Program-made: the position numbers and the translations under genes
Shown: one piece after another, positions 11,152 through 22,987 of the stretch
How the letters are laid out: each line of letters opens with the position of its first letter
How positions within the stretch are numbered: position 1 is the stretch's first letter
Notes under the pieces: model-generated
The model's database searches: none
The model's input: the letters and a program-made list of their open reading frames with translations, nothing else
Told to the model about the DNA's origin: nothing
NCBI RefSeq assembly: GCF_902150065.1
Contig: NC_043987.1
Span: 21,564,987 to 21,628,986 of the forward strand
Length of the DNA: 64,000 bases
Direction: 5' to 3'
Origin: Myripristis murdjan
Taxonomy: Eukaryota > Chordata > Actinopteri > Holocentriformes > Holocentridae

Positions 11152-13394
11152 ATGGAGGATTTACACTCTGTCCGTCTCCTTTCAATCGTTTTGACTCTGG
11201 AGTTGCTGTCGCTTTCTAACGGGTCACAGACATCAAGTAAGTAAAGCTCTCCCTCGTTTCCTTTCCCGGCGAGGCTGAAATAAGCGAACAGAAATAGACT
11301 TGACACACACTGTTACTTTGAAGCGAGATGTTTGGTGGCTGTTAATGATGAGGAGGCGAAACAAACGCCGCGCTGTTGAGACGAGAGGCGCTCCAGCCGT
11401 GTGAAGCACACTGGAGAGAATCTCTTTGAAATTTATGAGGCATTTTATACTGCTCATATTGTCTGAGGAGAAACCAGTGACATGAACGCTAATGCAAAGT
11501 ATTGCTATAGGGGCGTATGGGGCGTTTGTCGTACTCTTTAGTGAGTTTTAACAGCGACCTTACAGTTTGTATAATGTGATTTATCTCCTCTGTTATAATT
11601 ACAGGAGTCTTAGAGTAATTGTATATGATGCGATAGGCCTATTTGAGTTGTATACATTAGGACTGCCAAAGTACATTTGTGGAGGAGTGCAGGATTTAAA
11701 GTAAGGGAGGACAAATATTTGGAAAATCTCTGACAAAGACTAGTTGGGATCTAGTGCCCACTTGGAGGGGATGGGTGGGGGACATGTTTCCTGACCCTTT
11801 TCCTGTACTTTTAGTCTACTGAGTCACAGCTTTTGTTCTCCACACATGTGACTTTTCACCACTTATTCTTTTTCCATCCACAGCACTGGATGTGGAAATG
11901 TGTTATCATGATGAGATACGTATACAACAGACTTTGCAATAACACTTTTTCCCCACCCGCTCTATATGCAACAGGTGCAAGAGCCGAATGCCCCATCAAA
12001 ATAACTCCAGACAGGATGGTGGTACCATATCAACACCGGGGCGTGGCGACGTGCAAGCCTGTTTCCGACATAGCCTCAAACGTCAAAGCACTATACTGGC
12101 AGGCTTCACAGGGCAACATCAATGGCACTCAGTGGTCTAACACCCAAGACAACTGGGACGCTCGGCCTGTCTGTGTTGCAACATTTGAGGGAATCGGAAA
12201 GTGCGAGAAACATTTAGACTTTACCATGTACAGTAAGTATGAATGGTTTCTCTTTCCTGTCCTTTTCTGTATCCAACAGCATCAAATCTAAACAGTTTTC
12301 TCAACATTTTACATCATTCTGATTTGTGTGACGCTATTAAATTTGCCCCCAAAGAAACACCAGACAGCGTTTCCATCCGTGCTTTGAATCACACGGGCCC
12401 GATGATGGTGGAGGAAGACTACCAGCTGCAGTGTGATATCATCAGCATTGCTCCTGTGCAGATCCTCACCGTGATGTGGTACAGAGGAAATGAAACCATC
12501 AAGAGCAATGGTGGGCAACCTTCCCTCACACTGTAGGCTACACCCTCTCTGTGGCTATTATATTGGCGATTTTCAGCTCAGAAAACCTCAGTTGATGCAT
12601 GTCTCGGTATTTGACTGCTTTCAAAAATATTCTAAAAATCGATCGATGGCCATTCGGTTTGAGAATCAGTGTTTTGGAAATTCTGCGCATTCACATTGTT
12701 TGTGTTCACACTGTCATGGCCTGTTTATCTTTTATTTGTTTTATCTTATAGTCCAACAGTCAAATGTCAAGTCTTGATATCTGCTGATGCTAACAGAGTA
12801 AAACATGTCTTGTACAGCAAGAAAATGATATCCTCACAATCTTAAGCAAAATACAGAATCATGACATTTATATTATGCTAGCCCGGACATGATGACTGAA
12901 TTTTTGAGGATAATGTATCGTTACTGTATAATCACTCCCAAACCGTCCTTCATTTGGATAAGGAAGTTACTTAATGCACCTCAGATGCTTTGTTTTGCTT
13001 TCACTCAGATAGCGATACGCCTCAATGATGAGCCTGTGCAGAAAAAAAGCAGTGTCCCTATGAAAAAAAAAATGCCATATCGTATCAACTGTGTCAGATG
13101 ACTGTTTGGTTTTCTTTCCTCAGTTCTCAGACGTTTCTTTCCCCTCTTTTGGCCAGCAGGCACACTGCGAGTGACCGGCTGCCCACAGGACGACAAGACG
13201 GGCTGTGTGATCAGGGCACCAGTGAACGTGACGTCCACCATCAGCATCAGGCTGGACAGAAGTCACAGTCGGGTGGAGTTCAGGTGTGAAGCTCAGCTGG
13301 ACCTCGGACTAGAGGGACGACAGCCTCCTGAGACCAAGAGCTCCGTTCCTCTCGACGTCACGGTCCACTGTAAGAACCATAGTTTTATTGTGCT

Positions 13395-13431
<37 letters not shown>

Positions 13432-16400
13432 TGTGCATGGGCTAGTGCTGGACAATTTAGGCAAAATCAAATATTGCAATAGCTTTGACCAAATACGTCA
13501 ATATTGATTTTTTGACAATATTGTCGGGATGGCTGTCAGTGCTTTCGTAAGATATTTACACACAAAATAGAATAACAGAATAACAATCATTCCTAATGAG
13601 GATATGATGCTCGAGCGGGTAGAGACAATCAATAAAACAGCAAGAGCACTCTTAATAAGTTCACAAAATTGCATTACTTTACTATAATACAGCCTGTAAA
13701 ACCGGAAAAAGACATCGCTTATGCCTTATCACAATATTACAATATATGAAATCCAAGATGATATCTAGCTTTACATCACGATATTGGTATATCATAAAGC
13801 CCCAGTGAGCGCACACTAGGTGGGGGTGTTAAAGGTGAATACCACTGAATTTCAGCTTTGAAATATAACAGCTATGTCCTCAGAAAGCCAAGTCAGTATT
13901 CATGAGAATTTTGCCATAACCAGAAACACGAGAGAACTACTACTACTACTTTACTTTTATTGTCAGACACGAGTCTGAAATTTGTCTTGCACCTTGGTAG
14001 CTCCATTTACAAACATTTAACATGACACAAACATTTAACATGACATTTTACAAACAGCATTATACAAAAAAAAAAAAAAAAAAAAACACATCAAACAAGT
14101 CTAATCTTATGAAACTGTGGAACTCTGTATCTTCGGTTTGATGGTAGTAATTTATATTCACTGGTCAGGACGTGGTTGGGGTTCAAAACAATGCTGTTAG
14201 CCAGCCTCAACATGTTATTGTGGTAGGCTGACTCATAAAGTTCCACAAGTGGCTGACCCACAATCTTAGAGCAAAAGAAGAGCAAAAGAAGAGCGCTGTA
14301 TGTCCCACCCCTCTGATCCATGGCATCACACTGGCAGTACTGTTCTCAATGAATGGGACATGATCTGACCCAGGATAATTTTATAGGGATCAGGAAACAT
14401 TTTGTGACTCAACACATATGCCATTATGATAATATAACACTGACTTTAATGTTAAAATTCAGATAATACTCAGTGTGCATTCACTGTGGATGGAGTGACA
14501 TCCTCACTTGTTTGACTCTTGTCTTTTCACCATCAGGAGAGAATGCTTCATGTGCACAAATACTGATTGAGCTGTCTGAAGCCAATATTTATTAATCATT
14601 TCCATAAATATTAACCTTTACAAGAACGGTATACTTGAATATAAGATGTGTAATATTTCAGTGTATAACCCTCTCTTTTCCTTACTTGATAATATTGTGT
14701 CTAACTCTTTCAGGTTAGAAGACATGTTTCTATCTGCCCAGTCCTATAATTATGTAGTTCATACTGCTGTCCAGGATCAGCCTAACATATTATAGTCCAG
14801 TCATTTTATAAAAAAAAAACCTAGGACAAATTGCAAGAGAAGCAAACTCAACTGATTTTGTATCCTCAGTATGTCCTGAGTGAGGGAAAAAAAGTCCCAA
14901 GGAATCCCATTGGTGGAAAGTTTTGAAAATCACCTATATATGACCATATAATACCAAAAAACACCCTTTTTAACAGACAGGTGAACGGGGTTCAAAGTTT
15001 GACTTTCAGATATCACTATAACAATTCACAAGTTGGTTACACACACAGAGACAAGAAAAAAAGTCAATTACAAGTTCTTTGAATTATTCTGTTTACACAT
15101 GCATATCACACATTATCTGATTTGATATGCGCTAATAAGGAATATAAGGAATAAATGCATGATTGAACAGATATTTAAACAGTGAATTAAAAGGTTACTA
15201 TATAAATAGCAACCTTTTAATTCACTGTTTAAATATCTGTTCTGGCATTTATTCCAATTAGCGCATATCACATCAGATGATGTGTGATATGAATGTGTAA
15301 ACAGAATAATTCAAAGAACCTGTAATTGACTTTTTTTCTTGTCTTTGTGTGTGTAATCATCTTGTGAATTTTTATAGTGATATCTGAAAGTCAAATTTTG
15401 AACTCTGTTCACCTGTGTGTTAAAAAGGGTGTTTTTTGGTATTATATGGTCATATACAGGTGATTTTCAAAACTTTCCACCAATGGGATTCCTTGGGACT
15501 TTTTTTCCCAACTCAGGACATACTGATAATACAAAATCAGTTGAGTTTGCTTCTCTTGCAATTTGTCCTAGGTTGACCCGAATTTTGGCCTAAAATTACT
15601 GGAATATTAGTGCTATCAAATAATTCATTTTTTAATGGCAGTTAATCTTAGAATTTTACTAGTTAATTCTTTATTAGATTAATCACATTTTTGATTTCAT
15701 CATGTTGTATTTTGCAGTTCAGAAAGTAGCAGCTCAGTCCCACAGAAAGCTAGAGAGGCAGCTGGGACAGGACTTTTCTGTTTGAACTGTTGTGTTTGTT
15801 TGACGCCCTCTTGATAAGCAACTAACAAATAAACAATGATAGCTCAAGATATAAGGTAATAATTCGGTCACAGTCACGGCTGCCGATTAAAGTTAGATTT
15901 TCTGTCATCCACAGCATATCCAAACATTTTTTTGTTCAATTCAGTGATACTTAAATTTCACTTGACACAAAGCGCACATTACTGTGGCCACCTGGGAGTC
16001 TTTTAAAATGAAAAGAGCCATTCAGTGTCATAGTGGTGTCCGTTTTCTCCGCTGCCACGAGCTGCTACTGGAGTGGCACCTGTTATGTGCCTAACATTAA
16101 TCACATGCGATTAACACATTAATACTAACAGCCTGAATTCCTGTACTGTAATGCCTCTTGGATTGTTGCTTTTTAATACTTTTTGATCTCATGCTCCTGT
16201 CTCTCCCTGTCCCCTCAGATAAGCCGATCATTAATGCCACAAAACTTCCGACGAGAATACCGGTATTCAGAGGTTATCCTGAAGACTTGGTTTGTGAAGC
16301 TGAGGGTCACCCAACACCGAAGATCCAGTGGTTCTACAGCTCAGAAAACGTGATCCGTGTGTCTGAAGGCAAACTCACTGTCTCTGAAGCGGGCCTGTAC

Positions 16401-17516
16401 ACCTGCAACGCCACTAATGAAGTCGATTCCAGCATCCTTGTGGTGGAGGTGATTTTAAAAGGTAACAGCACATTTAACCTAAACGTTTACTGTGTGGTTT
16501 TGGGAGGGAAACTTGAGCCTCTGGTGAAAATCACGGACCATAACAGTTCATTTCCCCCCGAAATAAATAAAATGCCCTGTTGGGGAACCTGGCAAATTTC
16601 AAGCAAATAAATGAGCATGTTATTGTGGTTGTTGACACTGAGATTTTTCCCCAATGATTGCATGATGTGGCTCTATCAACAACCTTACATCTGGACCAAA
16701 TGCAAGAAAAACAAAAAAAGGGAAATTGACACAAGTGCATGAAAAGTCAATGGAAGGGCCCAAATAGAGCAAGATGGATGCAGTTGAACAAATTCAGGCA
16801 AACAAGCATCTGTTTGAGCTGAACAATTTCACCTTGTGAGACAAATTCACCTGGTGAGGTAGAGTGAAAGACAGTCAGCTTCAAACAGGATCCAGGCATC
16901 TCTACATTTATTTTCAAAGGTGACAGAGAGTTCATAGTCATGCTGTGTCATTTCTCCGAGCTGACACAGCGTAATTCCTGGAAAGAGACAGAAATAAAAA
17001 GGGGATGGCAGAAGGCCACAAGATGGTTGATTTTTGTTTCAGTTTTAGAATGCTTAGCTACATTTTCCTTCTTCAATTTGTGCCAAGTGTTAAATTTTGT
17101 CACTAAATGTGAGCAGATTTTCATAACCTTCATTTGCACCTCTGCCTCGAGGTAGCACTGTTGCCTCTTTGCAAATCCATTGGTAGAAACCGAGTACAAT
17201 TTTGAGAATGAAAAGTTGTGAAGATGTCAGTGTTGTCACAGAGTTGGAGAGGGTGAGTTGAATTTTAGCACCATTCATGGATTGACATTTGATTTTGTCC
17301 CTTTTATTTATAGAGGACTACCTGCCCATCATAGCAGGATTGGTGGCCATCACAGTAGTGGGCATCTGCATCATCTTCGCCGTCATCTACTCCGTCTACT
17401 ACAAGAACACCAAGATGCGCCGCTACAGTCTGAAAAACCCCAAACTCAGCACCCAGAATGGCAACGTAGCTCACAACGGCTTTGACGTACAGCTCCCCAT
17501 GACCAAACTGTCTTAG
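11152..17516 (+). CDS. ICAM-like gene 2: three Ig domains, one TM, basic tail
   Basis: A type I membrane adhesion protein of 384 residues. Exons: 11152-11236, 11975-12232, 12355-12510, 13160-13369, 16219-16461, 17314-17516, all in phase 1. A signal peptide (residues 1 to about 24) comes from the first exon. D1 (29-114) reads LYWQASQG where the sister genes have GWES, so the integrin-binding Glu is Gln. D2 (115-236) contains VMWYRGNETI, as in ICAM D2. It is split by an intron at 12511-13159, and the segment after the intron adds two cysteines (GCPQDDKTGC). D3 (237-317) is canonical (GLYTCNATN). The last exon gives a TM segment (about 322-347) and the tail KNTKMRRYSLKNPK, similar in layout to the ERM-binding tail of ICAM-1 (RKIKKYRLQQAQ). 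It is the sister copy most like a standard membrane ICAM, yet its ligand residue differs. Confidence 0.88.
13399..13430 (+). repeat. (GT)n microsatellite in gene 2 intron 4
   Basis: A pure GT run of about 30 bp lies just after the donor at 13370. Confidence 0.9.
13440..13806. repeat. Dispersed repeat, copy A
   Basis: The sequence from TAGTGCTGGACAATTTAG to GATATTGGTATATCATAA aligns along its length with 58012-58345. Shared landmarks are GACCAAATAC.TCAATATTGAT, GGATGGCTGT.GGTGCTTTC, TTAATAAGTTCA.AAAATTGCA and ATCGCTTATGCC. The two copies are in the same orientation and diverged. The family is not named. Confidence 0.7.
13935..14340 (-). mobile_element. LINE 3' end, reverse orientation
   Basis: Read on the minus strand, 14321-14091 is open and ends with PSNRRYRVPQFHKIR, the Arg-rich ending seen at the C terminus of fish L2/Rex-type reverse transcriptases. 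It is followed by a short 3' UTR (GGTGCAAGACAAATTTCAGA) and a (TAG)n tail. It is 5'-truncated and lies in intron 4 of gene 2. The clade is inferred. Confidence 0.6.
14793..15603. mobile_element. Large foldback (hairpin) element
   Basis: An imperfect palindrome of about 810 bp. The left arm (CCTAGGACAAATTGCAAGAG at about 14819) returns as its complement near 15555-15574, and the match runs almost continuously to the centre. The inner stem at 15166-15196 and 15211-15241 is perfect over about 30 bp around a 14-bp loop. The outer ends (CCAGTCATTTTA and TAAAATTACTGG) also pair. ATATTA lies on both sides (14787-14792 and 15604-15609) and may be the target duplication. There is no open frame. It is a non-autonomous foldback DNA element inside intron 4 of gene 2. 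Confidence 0.75.
15608..16135. repeat. Probable dispersed repeat after the foldback
   Basis: The start TTAGTGCTATCAAATAATTC and the end CATTAATACTAACAGCC form a weak inverted pair, with TTAATC words at both ends. This layout is common in fish MITEs. The call rests on end similarity only. Confidence 0.35.
16462..17313. other. Intron 5 of ICAM-like gene 2
   Basis: Between the D3 exon and the TM exon I see no exon, RNA gene or clear transposon. Confidence 0.5.
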
Positions 17517-19822
17517 CAGCACATCTATTTCTAGTACAGAACATGTCTGACCACTCTGAATGAGGAGCCCCTCTCACCCACCAGAGACTTCAATGGTAAA
17601 GGGGCTGAATGCCACTCAGTCAGCTGGCTGACTCTGGACTTTAGACATTTGGGAAATACCTCTTGCAGTCCTCCAATACTTAACACACACTGTTGTCACC
17701 ACAAAAAGAGCCCAAATATATTCTTGTTTTACCATTTATTTAACAACCTGATCATCAAGCCAGTAAATGTCAGCTTGTAGTGCAGGCTGTCACACATGCT
17801 CCTGGAGTTTGCCTGTTTCACTGGACAGAAAGAAGAGGAGGCGCAAAGACTGAAATTTTAGTTCGACTTGACAGAGAAAAAGCTTTAGTATCTTGTCTTT
17901 TTTTTAAAAGCACAAAGGGAATCTTTCCCATTTAGATTTTACTGTAAATTTTCCATGACAGACTAGCACAGAAAAACGACATTATGACAACACGAGGACA
18001 TGACTAATGCACAGACAAGACAAACCAGCGAACGGAGGGAGGGGGAGTTTTACAGTGTTATTTTATTTTATGCATGTGTTTCTATTCAACACATAGTGTG
18101 TTTATAGGAACACATGGATGCACATGATCTTACATCAACACATGCTTTGCTCCAACACATAAATTTATATTTTTTTAACCAAACATTACAGGAACAGACA
18201 AGATGGTTGAGACCTGGAGTGAATATTGTGAATCCAACAATAAGCATGTTACAAAGAGAAGAGGGCAAGATGTTAAGAGTCCGGGAATCACCATGTTGTG
18301 CCCTATAAGCCATTCCCTCCACTGTCCAGATATGCCAGAGATGATGCAGCTTACCCGAAATCTTAAACATTTGGACAGTGATACTGAATTCCTCCAAATT
18401 CTGCCCCGCGCAAGTGTGGTGAATGAGATACCCAGGTCTTGCTCCTGTCTTTTCTGTTTCTGGATATTGCTATTAGAGAAGGAAAGGTGAAGATGCTTAT
18501 ATACTGTATACCTGGCACCATTCTCCTGTCATTTGCAAGTTTTTTAGGCTGTTACTCAGATATTGATGGCAACCTACTGTGTATGCATACCCTTTGAGAT
18601 TATTTAAATGCAATTAAGAGAGAAAAGGGGGGATTCATTCAGACTGAATTTTTATATCATTTCTGAAAAGTATGAAGTATGGTGGCGCCCACAAATGGAG
18701 AATAGTGTTAATGGATTATTCAGCCTTGCAATAGGTTTGGCACAATACCATTATGCTGCTAGAGAAATAGATTTGTTACAGATTTGTAGCAGCACAAAGG
18801 GAATCTAATGTAAATATGAATGTCTTCATTGTCTTTGGTTTCAAAGTTACATCTTGGATTCTTTGTTTTGTTTTCTTCTCATGAAACCCTCATACACACA
18901 AACTTTGATAAATTACCGCAGTTACTAGACAAATGACACATTATTGTGGCACCAAGTTGCACGTGATAGCCAGAGATTGCTGGTGTGGTGTGTATAGGAC
19001 CCCACTAACATGAGGCGCACTATTTCCTTTTCATCTCTTCCTTGCATAACTTAAATTATGACATTTAAGCTGTGCTTGATTTGTGGACATTGTTGTCTGC
19101 ACCTATCAAGTCCAGTTGTTTTTTTTGTTTTTTTTTCCCAAGCCTCTGGCCTTGGGGTTTTGGAGATGTACTTTGATCTGTATCATCTGAATCCTTCAAA
19201 TGAATGACTTTGGTGATTACAAACTAGTGCCTACTGCAATTGTACAGTCAGAAAATAGTATGCAGATGTAAAATGTGATATTTATTTATGAGAAACAAAG
19301 ATGAAGTCAGTGTAAATGGGCACAAAGTGGATTTACTTGCATAAACTATGCAAGTAAGAGAAGATGCCTGCACCTTGACATGTGTTGAGGTCGATAACTG
19401 CAAATGATGGGAGGGTAGTTGTTGGTGTGAGGAGGTTGTGCCTGATAATAAGTAATTACTGGTCTTTGAACGACTTTGTAACCCATTTGTGCATACTGCT
19501 GTAAATTTTCATAACTGTTTGGTTTAAAACAAAATTTTATATTAAAAAGTTGGCTTTTCAATGAAAGTGCTGTGTTACTGAAAGTGAAACTGTACACTTA
19601 ATATGGTAACAATTACAAACAGAAATGTGTGTGATCGATTTCTTAATTTCCTCACCCTTAATTCACAAATTAAGACATTCATTTGACATTAAGACACTAG
19701 TTTAAAAAAAATTCAAAGTAGCATTTACAGCATTTCAAGTCAATGCATGGCAAAAAAAAAAAAAAAAAAACATTTGTTTAACATTGGTCTCCTGGTAATT
19801 CCAGTGGTTTCGTTTTGTAAAT

Positions 19823-19840
19823 GAAACGAAACTGGAAACT
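19823..19840 (+). promoter_or_regulatory. ISRE/IRF-like GAAA cluster
   Basis: GAAACGAAACTGGAAACT contains three GAAA units. Interferon-stimulated elements use repeated GAAA units with 2-bp spacing, and here the spacing is 1 and 3. An inverted GTTTCGTTTT lies immediately upstream. It is about 1 kb before the gene 3 start codon. Functional meaning is a guess. Confidence 0.25.
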
Positions 19841-20664
19841 AAAATCTACATTTTATATAAAACTTTTTATATTTGCGGCGTCTTATCCCAATCGCCGATA
19901 TCAACAGTAACCACAACTTTTACATGTCAAATTTGCTTCCTGTATGTTGCTTCCTTGTTTAAGGATTGTGCTACGTAATTATGGGTTTTGATGACCTGCA
20001 GCGATAACGTTTACCTTTTTTTGGATCCGCGTACCGGCGAGCGTCAAGGGTGCGACCGGGCTGGGTTTCAGTCATGAAGGCTGCCTTCATTGCTATGGGA
20101 AAAATCGCAATGTCGCAACGAGTTACGCGTATGCAAGATTCAACAAGACGGCGACCAATGACGCAAATCACGATTAGGAAATCTGGCGTTTTCAGACATA
20201 TGAATTTCAAAGATATGACGTGTTTGGGATGGAGAACGTGGACAACGTGCCAACACTTCAGTACAGGAGAGGCCTAAACTTATTCATCGTTTGGTAAAGA
20301 CCAACAAGAAACACGTGTGAAGTAAATGTAAATTAAATGAGGCAAAGTGGTATCAGGAGAACACATACAGTGAGCATGCTGTCTATCTTTAGTGTCTCAT
20401 GGACTATAAATATATATTTAAAAAATGCTACCACACCAGTCCCCTTTGGGCACGTGCGTTCATAAAGTGTTTATTCCCCCTCTTCGTCTTTGGTCGCTGT
20501 GATGCTTGGTTATGTAAAATTAAACCACTTACAACAGTTTTTTTGTTCGTGCTCTGTGCATTTTCTGATTTCGACCGACCAAAAAATGTCCACTGCAACA
20601 AGTCATCCTTGGTTCTCGAAAATACGAGTGTACGTGAATGCATCATTGGATAACGCAGGTCGCT

Positions 20665-20674
20665 GGGGAAATCC
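20665..20674 (+). promoter_or_regulatory. NF-kB-like site upstream of gene 3
   Basis: GGGGAAATCC lies 160 bp upstream of the ATG at 20834. It resembles kB sites but departs from the strict consensus at one position. The mammalian ICAM1 promoter is driven by a proximal kB site, so the placement is suggestive. Confidence 0.3.
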
Positions 20675-20833
20675 AGTTTCAGAGAAGGTCTGTACTTTTT
20701 TCAAGGAACACTAGGGGTGGGAAGCGCTCCAGAACGGGACAACGATTTTTGAAATCAATCCTGATACACTGACGGATTTATGGATTTTAATTCTGCCCTA
20801 AAAACGTGCACTGCGCTGATAAATCGGCCGGCA

Positions 20834-22794
20834 ATGACGTGGTTAGTTGTTCTCACCGGGGTAATCGCGTGTATAGGTAGGTTAAACAATGTTTTCTGTT
20901 GTTCTGACTTTTTTTTTTAATCGGGTCAGATTTAGGCTGCATTACGGTCTAACACTACAACACTGTGTCATGGCTTCTTCTTGTTACTGAGGCTAACAAA
21001 CAGGTTGGACTACACCCATTTATTTTGTAGGCGAGCGTCTGCTTCTTATCAAATTGAGCTGTATTTTCATCTGGTTTTAGTTTCGCTTTGTTTTCGTCCT
21101 GTAAACTTTTTGTGAAGGCTCCGTTTATCTCCACTGTTCCAAGTCCTGTTTTCCCCATGGCAAATGTTTTCTTGTTAAAGCACTTGTTGATTATTTACTT
21201 ACCTTTTACTTAACTTACAAAGCTGAGATGTGGAGTTCCGACCGCATGGCAAAGAGGGCAGCAACACACAACAAAACCTGTAGCCTACATTCACTGTCCT
21301 CCAGTTAGAGACGCCTGTTATTTGTTACACGCCACAGTGTGACTGGGTTTTTGCTGAAGTTTCTGATTTAATGCATCTGAATTTTACTGTATTGTAGGTC
21401 GTTGCTTTGTTTACCCTTGTGGTGTTCAACGTGTGTTTTTGTGTTTACCTGCAGGCAGGCCTGTGAGTGCATCCTGTCCTATTGTGATGACCCCTCCCAG
21501 AGTTGTGGTGAAGCATGGAGGCTCTTTCAGTGTCATCTGCAGCACATCGGAGGCACAGGTGGAAGGAATGGGCTGGGAATCTTCGCTGGGAGCCGTAAGC
21601 CTTACAGATAATGTCACATCTCTCCCTTTTAAAATAACGGCTCTGACTCAGTGGACATTTTCTCCGCAATGCTACATGAATCTCCTTAATGGTGACCAGT
21701 GTCAGCAGAGACTTTCAGTCACTGTCTACAGTGAGTAACCTACTGCTTTTAGCTTCTCAGCATTCAATACCACAAGTCCCTCTCTCATTATATCCTGTTG
21801 CCAACTGTGAAAATGGATTTATCATGATTTCAGTTAAACTCAGGTGCTTCTCTCTGTATTTTCTTCTGCAGAAATGCCTGACAGTGTGACCATCTCTCCA
21901 TCAAGTCATTTGGGCCCGATGGTCGAAGGTAAAAAGTACAGCCTGCGGTGTGATATTGACAAAGTCGCTCCAGTGAAGAACCTCTCTGTCATTTGGCAGA
22001 AAAGAAATGAGACCATCCATAGTCAGTCGTACAACAGTGAGGTTAACACTCCAGTGCAAGAGTCATCTGTCCTCATAATCAGTCCCAGTAGGGATGATAA
22101 TGGAGCTCAAATCCACTGTGCAGCACAGCTGAACCTTGGACCAATGGGACCAAATCCTGCTGTGATGGCATCAAACCCACATGAGATGATTGTACACTGT
22201 GAGTGTCCAATGCCCTTCTAATTTCACCATGAGGATGTTTAAGTTTGTAAGAGAATAACATGCTTGGTTTGCCTTTTCTCTCTAATTTTTTCCTTGTTTT
22301 TCCACACCTCAGTCCCACCAACCTTCACGGGGCCTGAAACAGAGAATGTGCAGCTCACATCTAAGAGTAAAAATATTTTAAACTGTACTGCTACGGGAAA
22401 CCCCAAGCCAGTATACAGCTGGCAGTCTCCACATCCCCTGCAAGTGGACACAAAAAATAAAGCTGTTTTGACCCCTCCCATGCTGCTTCCAGGGACCTAT
22501 AACTGCACAGCCACTAATGCCATTGCTAACAGGACCAAGATGTTCATTGTCTCTGAAGTTCAAGGTAAGACATTAACGTCCTTTCATTTTTCAAGTTGTT
22601 CTGCTTTATTCCCTCACAGTGTTTGTTACTCGATAACCCCTCCGCACTGTTGTTCTCCACCAGGTAGTCACCTTGGGACCACTGCTGGGATTTTATTGGC
22701 TATGGTCTTTCTTGTTATATCCAGTTTGTGCTGTGTGGTTTATCACAAAAACAGAAAACCCTCAGTTGCAAGAGAGGCTGGACAGATTAGCTGA
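20834..22794 (+). CDS. ICAM-like gene 3: three Ig domains and a TM, two candidate last exons
   Basis: A type I membrane ICAM-like protein. Exons: 20834-20876 (signal peptide MTWLVVLTGVIACI), 21455-21730 (D1), 21872-22198 (D2), 22313-22564 (D3), 22664-22794 (TM and stop), all in phase 1, giving 342 residues. D1 (15-106) has GMGWESSLGA, keeping the ICAM integrin-contact Glu at codon 21577-21579. D2 (107-215) has VAPVKNLSVIW and QLNLGPMGP. D3 (216-299) has the canonical pair LNCTATGNP and GTYNCTATN. The last exon encodes the hydrophobic run ILLAMVFLVISSLCCVVY and a short basic tail, KNRKPSVAREAGQIS. A second in-phase TM exon follows at 22830-22987. The start is the only Met giving a signal peptide in phase with the D1 exon. 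Confidence 0.87.
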
Positions 22795-22829
22795 GAGAGA
22801 GACGGTAACAACACTTTGCTCTCCCACAG

Positions 22830-22987
22830 GAGGTCTAACAACATTTGCAGCCATAATTGGAGCAGGGGTGATCCTGGGAGCCATACTCGCTGTTGTCCTT
22901 GGCATGTTAGTAACATCTGAAGGCACCTTTTCGACAACAAAGGGCAGCTGGCTCGCAGGAAGGACCTCCTCATCAGGGATTATATGA
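22830..22987 (+). CDS. Alternative TM last exon of ICAM-like gene 3
   Basis: A good acceptor (TTTGCTCTCCCACAG) at 22829 precedes a phase-1 exon. Joined to the D3 donor at 22564 it reads GGLTTF, then a hydrophobic segment rich in small residues (AAIIGAGVILGAILAVVLGM), then a tail ending RTSSSGII and a stop at 22985-22987. The product would be 351 residues. Because the first TM exon has its own stop at 22792-22794, the two are mutually exclusive ends. The second anchor has no basic stop-transfer cluster right after the TM (VTSEGTF), unlike the first (HKNRK). It could be alternative splicing, or a relic of a duplicated exon. Confidence 0.55.

Larger units (their letters stand above)
17517..20833. 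other. 3' UTR of gene 2 and upstream region of gene 3
   Basis: The stretch after the stop at 17514-17516 is probably 3' UTR, with no clear boundary. The rest is non-coding. Candidate regulatory words near gene 3 are listed separately (19823-19840 and 20665-20674). Confidence 0.5.

Noticed and set aside
11833-11974. Extended start for gene 2 D1 exon with a Phe/His-rich leader
   Set aside because: It lies in intron 1, is not a convincing signal peptide, and the exon at 11152 supplies a better one in the right phase.
4942-17516. Genes 1 and 2 as one long eight-domain ICAM gene
   Set aside because: Gene 2 has its own phase-matched signal-peptide exon at 11152 and its own ICAM D1, and a poly(A) signal separates them. 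Occasional shared splicing remains possible.
22673-22987. 104-residue open frame through both TM exons of gene 3
   Set aside because: It is out of frame with the Ig exons and reads through an intron. The in-phase exons give two separate TM endings instead.
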